DNA of 64,000 nucleotides from Brevundimonas huaxiensis (GCF_014218725.1 NZ_JABBJE010000003.1:124001-188000), one strand, 5' to 3'; positions 51,422-59,783 are shown, counted from the stretch's first letter. Program-made: numbers and translations. Notes: a model not told the origin generated them from the sequence alone.

Positions 51422-51649
51422 TCAGTTGTGGTCGGCGTGGCCCTGGGGCGCGGGCGCGTCCGACGGAGCCGGCGCGGGCGGCGCCGGTTCGGCCGGGGCG
51501 GCCGGCTCAGTCTTCATGTCGTCGCAGCAGGTCATGGCGGCGTCCGCAGCCATGTCCTTGCAGCAGGCGCAGCCTTCTGCGGCCAGGGCCGCGCCGGCGC
51601 TCAGCGTCAGGATCGCGCCGGCCGCGGCCAGCAGGTTGGAAACCTTCAT
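51422..51649 (-). CDS. Small exported Cys-rich protein of the copper cluster
   Basis: 75 residues with a signal peptide (MKVSNLLAAAGAILTLSAGAALA). The mature part has five cysteines in GCACCKDMAADAAMTCCDDM, then a Pro/Ala-rich tail ending GHADHN. Cys, Met and His together suggest Cu(I) binding in the periplasm. It lies 10 bases downstream of copC on the same strand and is probably the last gene of the copA operon. No family is recognised. Confidence 0.7.
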   Translation of the reverse strand: MKVSNLLAAAGAILTLSAGAALAAEGCACCKDMAADAAMTCCDDMKTEPAAPAEPAPPAPAPSDAPAPQGHADHN

Positions 51650-51659
51650 CGTCGTTCTC

Positions 51660-52043
51660 CTAGTGGACCATGAAGCGGATGGAGCCGGACATCTTGTGAC
51701 CGTCCGGACCTTCGGCGGTCCAGGCGGCAGTGTAGGTCCCCGGCGAGAGACGCGGCAAGGCCACGCTGACAGCCGCGGCGGCCGGTGCGGCGGGCGCGGT
51801 CACGACGATCGGTTCCTGACCTTCTGCGCTGAGGGTGACGGTCTTGAGGACCATCGGGTGCGGGAAGGTCGCGCTGAACCGTTCGGGTGAACCGGATGTC
51901 ATGGCGCCATCGGCGGGGGTGGTGACGATGCCCGAGGCGGCCGGGGTCGGGTGCTGCATCCCGGCATGGCCGGCGTGCGGGTCCTGGGCGGCGGCGGCTC
52001 CGGCGAAAGCCAGGGCGGCGGTGAAGGCCAGGGTGCGGATCAT
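51660..52043 (-). CDS. copC: CopC-family copper resistance protein
   Basis: 127 residues from ATG 52043. Signal peptide MIRTLAFTAALAFAGAAAAQ. The mature start has a DPHAGHAGM motif like the CopB repeats. The CopC fold follows (VTTPADGAMTSGSPERFSATFPHPMVLKTVTLSAEG, LSPGTYTAAWTAEGPDGHKMSGSIRFMV). The N-terminal His that usually forms the Cu(II) site is replaced by the DPHAGH segment, so the metal site may differ. Periplasmic copper carrier, fourth gene after copA. Confidence 0.87.
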   Translation of the reverse strand: MIRTLAFTAALAFAGAAAAQDPHAGHAGMQHPTPAASGIVTTPADGAMTSGSPERFSATFPHPMVLKTVTLSAEGQEPIVVTAPAAPAAAAVSVALPRLSPGTYTAAWTAEGPDGHKMSGSIRFMVH

Positions 52044-52057
52044 GGGGTGGTCTCCTC

Positions 52058-52384
52058 TCATTGTTTCGGGGGCGCGGGCATGGCGGACATGTCGTGCCCG
52101 GAATGGTCGGTCATCGGCTCCGGGGCCGGCGCGGTCGACGGCGGCGGCGCCGGAGCCGGAGATTCGGCGGCTTTCGCCGCGGGTCTCGCGGGAGCCGCCC
52201 GCGAGGGAGCCGCAGCGGCCGGCGCGGGCGAGGCCGCAGGCTCCGCCGGTCCGGTTACGGCTCGCGGCGTCGGGACGGGCGCAGGGGCCGTCACTTCGAC
52301 TCCGACCGGGTCGGCCGGCTTTTGCGCCGGCTCGCAGGCGACCAGACCGAACGCGGCGATCAGGGGCAGCATAGTGTTCTTCAT
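52058..52384 (-). CDS. Pro/Ala-rich lipoprotein with His-Met copper motif
   Basis: 108 residues. The N-terminus MKNTMLPLIAAFGLVAC is a lipoprotein signal with lipobox LVAC. The mature chain is nearly all Pro and Ala and ends in DHSGHDMSAMPAP, a His/Met motif related to the DPHAGHDM repeats of CopB next door. It may tether a copper-binding tip to a membrane. It is not from a family I recognise. It lies between copB and copC in the operon. Confidence 0.65.
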   Translation of the reverse strand: MKNTMLPLIAAFGLVACEPAQKPADPVGVEVTAPAPVPTPRAVTGPAEPAASPAPAAAAPSRAAPARPAAKAAESPAPAPPPSTAPAPEPMTDHSGHDMSAMPAPPKQ

Positions 52385-52395
52385 GGATGCGGTCC

Positions 52396-53577
52396 TCAGA
52401 ACCAGGCCTTGAGGCCGATGACGAAGCGGGTGTCGTCAGCCTCGCCGCCTCGGGCCTCGATGTAGTCGGCGGTGTCTCCGAACGCGCGGCTCCACTCGAC
52501 GCCGACATAGGGGGCGAACTCCTTGCGGAATTCATAGCGCAGCCGCAGGCCCGCCTCGACTGAGGACAGGCCCGAGCCGATCTCCAGCTCCGGAATGTCG
52601 CTCGCCGAGACGTCGATTTCGAGGCGCGGCTGGAGGATCAGGCGCTGGGTGATGCGCTGATCGTATTCGGCCTCGACGCGGGCGGTCAGGTCGCCCTCGG
52701 TCGACAGGAAGGCGGCGGCGTCGATCTCCCACCAGTGGGGCGCCAAGCCCTGCAGGCCGAGAACCAGATGCGTGGTGTCCTCGCCGTCGGGACGAAAGTC
52801 CTGACGCACGCCGGCCTGAACGTCCCAGAAGGGCGTCACCGCGCGGCTGTAGAGCGCCTGGACCTCAGCCTCCTCGAGCTCGCCGCCGAAGTCGCCTTCG
52901 CCCTCGGACTTCCACCAGAAGCGGTTGATGTCGCCGCCCGTCCAGCCCTGGACGTCCCAGAGATATGATTCGCCGTCGTCGCCGAAACCGGCTTCGAGAC
53001 GGTCGACGATGACGGCGGTGGTGCGGACGTCGCCGTTCTCGCGGACCAGGGTCCGGCGAGAGGCGGCCATGGCCTCGGTGCCAAAGACGAGATCGGCCGC
53101 GTGAGCCGGGCCGCCCAGGGCGGCGGCGGGGAGCGGGTCTTCGGGCGGCCGGCCGGGATTGTCGGCGCTGGTGGGGACGTCCGGCGGCCCCATGCTCATG
53201 GCCGACATGTCATGCCCGGCGTGGGGATCGGCCTGGGCGGGGGCCATGGCGGACATGTCGTGGCCCGCATGGGGATCAGGCTGCGCCGGGGCCGGGGCCG
53301 CCATGTCGTGCCCCGCATGGGGATCGACGGGCGCGGGCTGAGCCGGCATCCGGTGGCCAGCGTGAGGATCGGGTGCGGGCGGGGTCGGCGCCGCCGGCAT
53401 GACATGACCCGCGTGGGGGTCCTGCGCCGCCGGCCGGGCGGGCGCCTGCGGCGTCGGGGCCGGAGCGGGGCGGGCCGGCGCCGGCATCGTATGGCCGGCG
53501 TGCGGGTCCTGGGCCTGGGCGCTGAAGGCGCTGGCGGCGAGGACCAGGGGGGCGAGGGCGACGGCGAGGCGGATCAT
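52396..53577 (-). CDS. copB: CopB outer-membrane copper resistance protein
   Basis: 393 residues. A signal peptide ending SAQA is followed by about 100 residues that hold six copies of DPHAGH followed by a Met motif (HTM, HVM, HRM, HDM three times), separated by Pro/Ala linkers. The C-terminal 240 residues are the CopB barrel (GDINRFWWKSEGEGDFGGELEEAEVQALYSRAVTPFWDVQAGVRQDF and the terminal TRFVIGLKAWF). The repeats should bind several copper ions in the periplasm. It overlaps the copA stop by one base. Confidence 0.92.
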   Translation of the reverse strand: MIRLAVALAPLVLAASAFSAQAQDPHAGHTMPAPARPAPAPTPQAPARPAAQDPHAGHVMPAAPTPPAPDPHAGHRMPAQPAPVDPHAGHDMAAPAPAQPDPHAGHDMSAMAPAQADPHAGHDMSAMSMGPPDVPTSADNPGRPPEDPLPAAALGGPAHAADLVFGTEAMAASRRTLVRENGDVRTTAVIVDRLEAGFGDDGESYLWDVQGWTGGDINRFWWKSEGEGDFGGELEEAEVQALYSRAVTPFWDVQAGVRQDFRPDGEDTTHLVLGLQGLAPHWWEIDAAAFLSTEGDLTARVEAEYDQRITQRLILQPRLEIDVSASDIPELEIGSGLSSVEAGLRLRYEFRKEFAPYVGVEWSRAFGDTADYIEARGGEADDTRFVIGLKAWF

Positions 53578-55385
53578 CAGTTGGCTCCGTCCATGGGCCG
53601 CACCGTCACGACGTTGAACATGCCGGCGTGCATGTGCATCAGCATATGGCAGTGGAACGCCCAGTCGCCGGGCGCGTCGGCGGTCAGGTCGAAGGTCACC
53701 TTGCCGCCGGGCGCGACGTTGACCGTATGCTTGAGCGGCTGATGTCCGGCCGGCCCGCCCGTCACCAGTTCAAAGAAGTGGCCGTGCAGGTGGATGGGAT
53801 GGGCCATCATGGTGTCGTTGACCAGCGTCACCCGCACCCGCTCGTTGCGTTCGAAGCGGATCGGCTCGACCAGTTCGCTGAACTTGCGGCCGTCGAACCC
53901 CCACATGAACCGCTCCATGTTGCCGGTAAGGTGGATTTCCATCGTTCGCGACGGCGGGCGCTGGTCCTTGTTGGGCTGGAGCGACACCAGGTCGGTGTAG
54001 ACAAGGACGCGGTGATCGACGTCTGTGAGACCGATCGGACGCTCGCCGAGGCGGTTGGCCGGGGCCATGGCGATCGCATCGACGCCGACGCCGACCGCCA
54101 TGTCCGGCGGGGCGTTCTCGGGGTCACGCATGTTCATGCCGGCCATGGACATCCCGGCCATTTCGCCCGCCGGCGCCGCGCCCTGGGCCGGGGCTCCGTG
54201 GTCCATGCCGGCCATCACGCCGTGATCCATCCCGGACATGCCGCCCATTGAGCCGTGATCCATTCCGCCCATGCCCATGTCGCGCATGGTCAGATTGGGA
54301 ACCTCGCGCAGCGGCGGAACCTCGGCGGTCATGCCCAGGCGGGGAGCCGGGGTCGCCCGTCCCATGCCGGAGCGGTCGATGGCTTCGGAGACGATGGTGT
54401 AGGCTCGGTCATCGGTCGGCCGGACGATGACGTCATAGGTCTCGGCCACCGAAATCTGGAACTCATCGGTCTCGACCGGGCGGACGTTCTCGCCGTCGGC
54501 CTGGACCACGGTCATCGGCAGGCCGGGAATGCGGATGTTGAAGATCGACATGGCCGAAGCGTTGATGATGCGCAGCCGCACCCGCTCGCCGGGCCGGAAC
54601 AGGCCGGTCCAATTCTCCTGCGGACCGTGGCCGTTGATGAGATAGGTGTAGGTCGAGCCGTTGACGTCGAGGATGTCGCGAGGGTCCATCCGCATCTGGC
54701 CCCACATCCGCCGCTCCTCCAGGCTCATGCGGTCGCTGCCATCCAGGAGGCCCGCCAAGGTGGTGCGCTGCTGGTTGAAGTAGCCGGGGCTCTTCTTCAG
54801 TTTGTCGAGGATTTCGTGCGGATGCATGAAACTCCAGTCCGACAGGACCAGCACATGCTCGCGGTCGTAGGCGATGGGATCGGCGCCCGCCGGATCGATG
54901 ACGATCGGACCGTAGTGCCCCATCGCCTCCTGAAGACCAGAGTGGCTGTGATACCAGAAGGTGCCCGACTGCTTGATCGGGAACTCATAGACGAAGGTCT
55001 CGCGGGCCTTGATGCCGGGAAAGCTGATGCCCGGCACGCCGTCCATCTGGAACGGCAGGAGCAAGCCGTGCCAGTGGATCGAGGTGTCCTCGTCCAGACC
55101 GTTGGTGACCGCTAGCCGGACATTCTGGCCCTCCCGCAGGCGCAGCAGCGGCGCCGGCAGAACGCCGTTGATGGTCACCGCATGGCCCGTGCGCCCCCCC
55201 ACCGTGAAGGGCGAGTGGCCGACGGTCAGGTCGACGTTCGGTCCGGTCAGCGTCGGCAGGTCCGACCGCAGCCCCGCCGAACCCGTCTGCGCCCAGGCCG
55301 GAAGCAAGCCTTGCAGTCCCAGCAATCCACCGCCGATGGCGGCGCCCCGGAGAAGCGTTCGGCGATCAAGGCGAGCGGTCGACAT
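53577..55385 (-). CDS. copA: CopA multicopper oxidase
   Basis: 602 residues from ATG 55385. A twin-arginine signal (LDRRTLLRG) directs folded export. Copper ligands are at HWHG (104-107), WYHSHSG (145-151), HPIHLHGH (about 529) and HCHMLMHMHAGM (578-589), giving the T1 and trinuclear sites. A Met-rich insert near residue 370 (GMGMGGMDHGSMGGMSGMDHG) binds extra Cu(I), as in PcoA/CopA. It oxidises periplasmic Cu(I). It is the first structural gene of the copper operon and follows the sigma-factor gene by 140 bases. Confidence 0.95.
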   Translation of the reverse strand: MSTARLDRRTLLRGAAIGGGLLGLQGLLPAWAQTGSAGLRSDLPTLTGPNVDLTVGHSPFTVGGRTGHAVTINGVLPAPLLRLREGQNVRLAVTNGLDEDTSIHWHGLLLPFQMDGVPGISFPGIKARETFVYEFPIKQSGTFWYHSHSGLQEAMGHYGPIVIDPAGADPIAYDREHVLVLSDWSFMHPHEILDKLKKSPGYFNQQRTTLAGLLDGSDRMSLEERRMWGQMRMDPRDILDVNGSTYTYLINGHGPQENWTGLFRPGERVRLRIINASAMSIFNIRIPGLPMTVVQADGENVRPVETDEFQISVAETYDVIVRPTDDRAYTIVSEAIDRSGMGRATPAPRLGMTAEVPPLREVPNLTMRDMGMGGMDHGSMGGMSGMDHGVMAGMDHGAPAQGAAPAGEMAGMSMAGMNMRDPENAPPDMAVGVGVDAIAMAPANRLGERPIGLTDVDHRVLVYTDLVSLQPNKDQRPPSRTMEIHLTGNMERFMWGFDGRKFSELVEPIRFERNERVRVTLVNDTMMAHPIHLHGHFFELVTGGPAGHQPLKHTVNVAPGGKVTFDLTADAPGDWAFHCHMLMHMHAGMFNVVTVRPMDGAN

Positions 55386-55525
55386 CAGAGAAGTTTTCCT
55401 TGGTCGGCAAGTGAGCCGTTCGTTCAGATACGCATCTGAGCGGCGCATCCCTTGCGTCAGGTCGCCACAGTCTTCGAGATAACGCTCTTGCGCGCGCGCT
55501 CGGCACCGCGACGCCGAACCGGCGC

Positions 55526-56074
55526 TCAAGCCAAGGCGTCGACCAGCTTTTTTCGCGCGCGGGCGATCCGCGTTTCCACGGCCTTCGGCGTGATGCCCAA
55601 TATGGATGCGACCTCCGCATGAGAGCGCCCTTCAAGCGTGGCCAACAGGAGTGGGGCCTTCAGGGCGTCGGGAAGCTCAGACAGCGCGTGTTGCAGGTCC
55701 TGGGCCCTGCGCTGATCGTCCAGCCTAGCTTCAGGCATGGGTGCGTCTTCCCCCACCGCCGTCGCCTCGGGAGCATCGAGCCCCATCACGCCGCGCACGA
55801 CACGGCGAACGGAGCGCCGCCGGCTCCAGTCCCGACACTTGTTCAAGGCGATGGAACGCAGCCAGACATCGAAAGGCCGCGCCGGATCATATCGCCGCAT
55901 GGCGAGCCACGCTGAGGCATAGGCTTCCTGAAGCACGTCATGCGCTTCAGCCTCGTCGCCGACGTAGCGGCGAATGAACCGGTAGAGGTCGGCCTTGGTG
56001 GCGGTCATCAAGGCAGTGAAAGCGGCCCGGTCTCCACCCGCCGCTCGGACCTCGATGCTGGCTTCAACCCCCAC
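55526..56074 (-). CDS. CnrH-type ECF sigma factor
   Basis: 182 residues. Region 2 is ADLYRFIRRYVGDEAEAHDVLQEAYASAWLAMRRYDPARPFDVWLRSIALNKCRDW, and region 4 is ALSELPDALKAPLLLATLEGRSHAEVASILGITPKAVETRIARARKKL. Together with the two genes upstream it matches the cnrY-cnrX-cnrH order of metal-sensing sigma systems. It lies directly upstream of copA and probably drives copA and copB. Confidence 0.9.
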   Translation of the reverse strand: MGVEASIEVRAAGGDRAAFTALMTATKADLYRFIRRYVGDEAEAHDVLQEAYASAWLAMRRYDPARPFDVWLRSIALNKCRDWSRRRSVRRVVRGVMGLDAPEATAVGEDAPMPEARLDDQRRAQDLQHALSELPDALKAPLLLATLEGRSHAEVASILGITPKAVETRIARARKKLVDALA

Positions 56075-56083
56075 GCGCCGCGC

Positions 56084-56530
56084 TTAGCCGGCTTCGTAGC
56101 GTACGGCGTCGACGACGGCCGCGTCGAACACCTCGGCCTGTGCCGGGGTCAGAACGGATCGCATCTCGAACACATGGGTAATCGTCGCCTTTTGCAGATC
56201 GCCCATGGCGGTATGGAAGTGATCGACAGCCGCCTGGACCTGCGGCGTGTCCCCGTCGCTTGCGGCGATGGCGGCCGCGAGTTCGCGATTGGCGGCACGA
56301 ACCTCCGCCTCCAGTGCCGGGCGACGCGCGGCGAAGCGGGCTTCAATGACGTCTAGACGGCGGTCCTGCTCCGCGCTAAGGTCGAGTTTTTCATGGACGA
56401 CGCTGTGCAGGCTCGGCGGCTGGCGCTCGCGCATGATCCAGGTCGCGCTCGCCCAGGTCGCTGCCCCGCTGGCGAGCGCCGCCAAGATCGCCGTGGCGAC
56501 GATCGACTTCCACGTCGCCCTCATCCCCAA
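56084..56530 (-). CDS. CnrX-like periplasmic metal sensor
   Basis: 148 residues with an N-terminal membrane anchor (SIVATAILAALASGAATWASATWIM). The periplasmic helical hairpin (SLHSVVHEKLDLSAEQDRRLDVIEARFAARRPALEAEVRAANRELAAAI) and the later HFHTAMGDLQKATITHVFEMRSVLTPAQAEVFD match the CnrX/Spy fold. His and Met residues could bind metal. It overlaps the upstream small gene by 10 bases and ends 9 bases before the sigma gene. Confidence 0.87.
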   Translation of the reverse strand: MGMRATWKSIVATAILAALASGAATWASATWIMRERQPPSLHSVVHEKLDLSAEQDRRLDVIEARFAARRPALEAEVRAANRELAAAIAASDGDTPQVQAAVDHFHTAMGDLQKATITHVFEMRSVLTPAQAEVFDAAVVDAVRYEAG

Positions 56531-56799
56531 ACATCCAGGCTGGCCATAGGTGACAGGCCGGCTGACACCGTGAAGATACGCAGCTCTGAAGGCTCTGGCC
56601 GTGGGGTCATGAGCATCAGACCGCCGTTCGCACCGCCGACGACAAGGGCGATCGCCACGGCGGCGATCCGCACCTGACCCATTCGGGCGCGATCCCGGCG
56701 CTCGCCAATCCGGGACCAGACGGCGTCCTCCACGCCCGCAAGCCGTGAAGCGTCGCCGGGCGCAGCCGCTCCGATCAGTCTTTCGATGTCGTCAGTCAT
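56521..56799 (-). CDS. CnrY-like anti-sigma factor
   Basis: 92 residues. A short cytosolic N-terminus (DDIERLIGAAAPGDASRLAGVEDAVWSRIGERRDRARMG) that would hold the sigma factor, one membrane helix (VRIAAVAIALVVGGANGGLML) and a short periplasmic tail. This is the CnrY architecture and it is first in a Y-X-H gene order. Sequence similarity in the family is low, so the assignment leans on topology and context. Confidence 0.75.
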   Translation of the reverse strand: MTDDIERLIGAAAPGDASRLAGVEDAVWSRIGERRDRARMGQVRIAAVAIALVVGGANGGLMLMTPRPEPSELRIFTVSAGLSPMASLDVWG

Positions 56800-56926
56800 T
56801 GCGCACCTGCCTCACGCCCCCCCTCCATACGCGCCGGTTTGAGCTTCCCCTCATGAGGGGAAAGGTCCGGCCCCGCGTAGATACCAGAGAACGACCGGAA
56901 TAGCCGTGTCGTCCAGGGGGATCGAT

Positions 56927-58081
56927 GTGAGCGACAGGTCAGGCCCCGCCCGGGCTCCCTTCCCGGACGTGCTCGATCCCCTCACCAGCGTGAGGTTTTT
57001 CCTCGCGCTCGGCGTCGTGCTCTTCCATTTCCAGCTTTACTGGACCTTGCCTGCGGAGAGCGCGGGCCTGCTGAACCGCGCCCGGCTCGGCGTGGATGTC
57101 TTCTTCATCCTGTCGGGCTTCATCCTCGCGCACGTCTATCTGCAAGGGAACGGCGCGCCCGACTACAAGCGGTTTCTGGCAGCTCGGTTCGCCCGAATCT
57201 ATCCGGCTCACCTGTTCATCCTCCTGGCCATGCTCGGGCTTGTATTGATCGCCCCGATGGTCGGCGTCGGTCTGGAGCCAGGCCGATTCAATCCCGCCGA
57301 TTTCGCGGGCACTCTGCTGCTCGTTCAGGCCTGGTTTCCGCGCGAAACCATGGCGCTCTGGAACGGACCAGCCTGGTCGCTGTCTGCCGAATGGTTCGCC
57401 TATCTGTTCTTCCCGGCCTACGCTGCTGTCGCCCTCCGCCTGCGGTCGAGGCCGTGGGCTCTGATCGCACTCTCCGCGCTGCTGTTCGTCGCGCTTGACG
57501 CCTTTTACCGGACGCAGTTCGGGCGGGTCCTGCCACGGGCGGAGGACAGCCTGGGCATCCTGCGCATCATTCCCGAATTCCTCTACGGCATTGGCCTCTA
57601 CTATCTCGGTCAGCGCTGGACGCCTTCGCCGCGAATGTCCCTCATGGGCGCCCTGGTCGCCACGACCCTGCTGCTGACGCTCATGCAGATCGGCGCCGAC
57701 GACCGGGTCATCGTGGCGGCGGCCGGTCTCTTCATCCTGTCGCTCGCCCTGTTGGCCAAGGCTCCGGTCCGGACCTTCCTGTCTCACCCCGTCCTTCTGT
57801 TCGCCGGCGAAGCGTCGTTCGCCCTCTATCTCGTCCACATCCCCATCCTGATGGTGTGGCGCAATGCGGCGCAGGCGTTCTCCGGCTGGGGTGCGGACTA
57901 TCGAATGGGCCTGGACGAACTGGCCGCCATGCTTGTGTTGACGCTCGCCGCCGCGGCCGCCATCCATGTCTTCGTCGAGCAGCCTGGCCGACGGTGGTTG
58001 CGGGCGCGGCTGGCGCCGCAGCGCGCCGACCCTGTCGAGGCGCAGCGATCCGTCCACAGCGATCAGGGAGAACCCTTTTGA
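56927..58081 (+). CDS. Acyltransferase 3 family membrane protein
   Basis: 384 residues from GTG 56927, with AGGGGG upstream; GTG 56906 would add seven residues. About ten helices. SVRFFLALGVVLFHFQLYW has the family's catalytic His, with RLGVDVFFILSGFILAHVY after it. Family members O-acylate sugars on the cell surface. It starts a plus-strand set divergent from the Cnr-type genes and overlaps the DUF411 gene by 4 bases. The link to copper is by position only. Confidence 0.85.
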   Translation: MSDRSGPARAPFPDVLDPLTSVRFFLALGVVLFHFQLYWTLPAESAGLLNRARLGVDVFFILSGFILAHVYLQGNGAPDYKRFLAARFARIYPAHLFILLAMLGLVLIAPMVGVGLEPGRFNPADFAGTLLLVQAWFPRETMALWNGPAWSLSAEWFAYLFFPAYAAVALRLRSRPWALIALSALLFVALDAFYRTQFGRVLPRAEDSLGILRIIPEFLYGIGLYYLGQRWTPSPRMSLMGALVATTLLLTLMQIGADDRVIVAAAGLFILSLALLAKAPVRTFLSHPVLLFAGEASFALYLVHIPILMVWRNAAQAFSGWGADYRMGLDELAAMLVLTLAAAAAIHVFVEQPGRRWLRARLAPQRADPVEAQRSVHSDQGEPF

Positions 58082-58554
58082 ATCCCGCCAATCTGAACCG
58101 TCGTCTACTCATGGGCGCGGCCGTCTTCATCGGCATGGGCGGGTCCGCCTGCGCCCAGACCCGTCCGTCCAGAAACCTCACGGTCTTCAAGACGCCCACC
58201 TGCGCCTGCTGCGACGCCTGGATCGCGCACATGCGCCAGGCGGGCTTCACCACCACCATCACCGTCCTTCCAAGCCTTCAATCGGTCCGGAGCAGCCGGG
58301 GCATGCCGGACGCGCTCGCCTCCTGTCATACCGGTCTGATCGATGGCTATCTGGTCGAGGGTCATGTGCCGGCCCCGGACGTCATTCGACTGCTGACCGA
58401 GCGACCGGCGGCGGTGGGCGTCGCGGTCCCGGGCATGCCGCTCGGTTCGCCCGGCATGGAGACGCCGCAGGGGCGCAAGGAGCCCTACGACACTCTGCTG
58501 GTGCTTCGCTCGGGCGCGACCCGCGTGTTCGCCCGCCACAACCCGCCGGCCTGA
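58078..58554 (+). CDS. DUF411 / CopG-like exported copper-binding protein
   Basis: 158 residues from TTG 58078, overlapping the acyltransferase stop; the next in-frame ATG would cut the signal. A twin-arginine-like start (LNRRLLMGAAVFIGMGGSACAQ) precedes the DUF411 domain. NLTVFKTPTCACCDAWIAHM carries the Cys-x-Cys-Cys site, and a further Cys lies in ALASCHTGLIDGYLVEGHVPAPDVIRLL. It probably handles Cu(I) in the periplasm. Confidence 0.88.
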   Translation: MNPANLNRRLLMGAAVFIGMGGSACAQTRPSRNLTVFKTPTCACCDAWIAHMRQAGFTTTITVLPSLQSVRSSRGMPDALASCHTGLIDGYLVEGHVPAPDVIRLLTERPAAVGVAVPGMPLGSPGMETPQGRKEPYDTLLVLRSGATRVFARHNPPA

Positions 58555-58603
58555 CGCAGATCGCGCTCAGCCCGTTCAGATCACCCACAATCCGGAGTTC
58601 GCC

Positions 58604-59095
58604 ATGTCCCGCACCTCTCTCGCCCTCGTCCTGTCGCTCGCCGTGCTTTCGGCGACACCCGCCTTCGCCCAGGACCACGCCCACGTGCATGCCCAAGCCG
58701 CCGGCTCGGTCGCCGCGGAAGCTGCGGACGCGGCGGCGGCCGTCGACGCCTTTCACGTCGCCCTGAAGGCCGGCGACACGGCCGTCGCCCTGGCCCTGAT
58801 GGCGCCGGATGTGATGATCTTCGAGGAGGGTGGCGCGGAGCGATCGCGCGACGAGTATGCGTCCCATCACCTGGGCTCGGACGCCGCCTTCGCCGCCGCC
58901 TCTGAAGCGACGGTGACGCGCAGATCGGGATGGGCCGACGGGGACATCGCCTGGATCACCAGCGAAGGCCGCACCACGGGCCAATTCAACGGCCGCGCCG
59001 TAGACCGCCTGACGACCGAAACCATGGTCCTCAAACGCCATGCCGACGGCTGGCGCATCCACCACATTCACTGGTCGTCGCGCGCGCCCGGCTGA
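58604..59095 (+). CDS. Exported NTF2-like protein
   Basis: 163 residues with a signal peptide (MSRTSLALVLSLAVLSATPAFAQ) and a short His-rich start (DHAHVHAQ). The rest is a SnoaL/NTF2-like cone: AVDAFHVALKAGDTAVALALMAPDVMIFEEGGAERSRDEYASHHLGSD and the late MVLKRHADGWRIHHIHWSSR. Such proteins recur in copper loci without a defined job. It ends a plus-strand trio and faces the Cys-rich genes across a hairpin. Confidence 0.82.
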   Translation: MSRTSLALVLSLAVLSATPAFAQDHAHVHAQAAGSVAAEAADAAAAVDAFHVALKAGDTAVALALMAPDVMIFEEGGAERSRDEYASHHLGSDAAFAAASEATVTRRSGWADGDIAWITSEGRTTGQFNGRAVDRLTTETMVLKRHADGWRIHHIHWSSRAPG

Positions 59096-59154
59096 CGCTC
59101 AGGCCCGCGCCAGCGGGTCGCCGGCCCTGCGACGTCGGTGAGGAACATCGAGAA

Positions 59155-59180
59155 GACGCCCGCCCTCGCGGGCGGGCGTC
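59155..59180. terminator. Hairpin between convergent genes
   Basis: GACGCCCGCC (59155-59164) and GGCGGGCGTC (59171-59180) form a perfect 10-bp stem with a 6-base loop between the ends of the NTF2-like and Cys-rich genes. It could stop transcription from either side, but U-runs are weak. Confidence 0.6.
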
Positions 59181-59193
59181 CCCGATCATACGA

Positions 59194-59340
59194 TCAGCAG
59201 CAGGTGCAGGCTTCCGCGCAGGCTGCGATAGCGTCGCAGCAAGCGCATACGGCCTGCGCCACGGCGTGCGGCGCGGCCGCGAAGGCGGCTGAACCGGAAG
59301 CCAGCAGCACCAGGGCTGCGAGGGTGAGCGTGCGTTTCAT
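59194..59340 (-). CDS. Small exported protein with Cys-rich C-terminus
   Basis: 48 residues from ATG 59340. A signal peptide (MKRTLTLAALVLLASGSAAFA) and a mature peptide of about 27 residues with seven cysteines (VCACCDAIAACAEACTCC). No family is recognised. A mature peptide with a quarter of its residues Cys beside copper genes suggests a secreted metallothionein-like Cu(I) binder. It follows the larger Cys-rich gene by 48 bases on the same strand. Confidence 0.7.
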   Translation of the reverse strand: MKRTLTLAALVLLASGSAAFAAAPHAVAQAVCACCDAIAACAEACTCC

Positions 59341-59388
59341 GGTTTTGATCTCTGTTTGATTGAATGAGTTCGGTCTTCTTCAACAGGA

Positions 59389-59721
59389 TCAGCGTCGCGG
59401 GGGCGGGTCGTCCGCCTCCGCGGTGAAATCGGCATGCCGCGCATCAAGGGATGGATAGAGGACAGACGCATAGGCCCGTGCGGGGGTGGGTTCACCGCCC
59501 TGAGGGACCAGGCCCTGGCAGATGGCCAGACACGCCTTATGGCACGAGATCCTGACGGTCTTCGGCTCGCAAGGGACGCCGTCGCCGCTCATCGACATGG
59601 ACGCCATATCCTGATCGACCGGAGCTTCGCAGGCGATCGAAGCGGTGGACACGAACAGCACGGCAAACGCCGCTAGCAGCGCGGTCGTCAGTCGGACGAG
59701 GTCATGACGCAGGAACGGCAT
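59389..59721 (-). CDS. Exported Cys/Met-containing protein of the copper cluster
   Basis: 110 residues from ATG 59721. Signal peptide LTTALLAAFAVLFVSTASIAC. The mature part has a Met-rich stretch (DMASMSMSGDG) and five more or less regularly spaced cysteines (PCEPKTVRISCHKACLAICQG). Unrecognised family. It lies 62 bases after copD on the same strand and ahead of the 48-residue Cys-rich gene, so the three may be one operon. Confidence 0.65.
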   Translation of the reverse strand: MPFLRHDLVRLTTALLAAFAVLFVSTASIACEAPVDQDMASMSMSGDGVPCEPKTVRISCHKACLAICQGLVPQGGEPTPARAYASVLYPSLDARHADFTAEADDPPPRR

Positions 59722-59783
59722 CGTCTGATCATACTTCAATGGCCGGCGGAGCGACGACCTCATTCAGATCATCGCGATCGCGG

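Noticed and set aside
53158..53540. Tandem repeats on the plus strand that might be a noncoding array
   Set aside because: They are the DNA of the six DPHAGH repeats in copB and need no further explanation.
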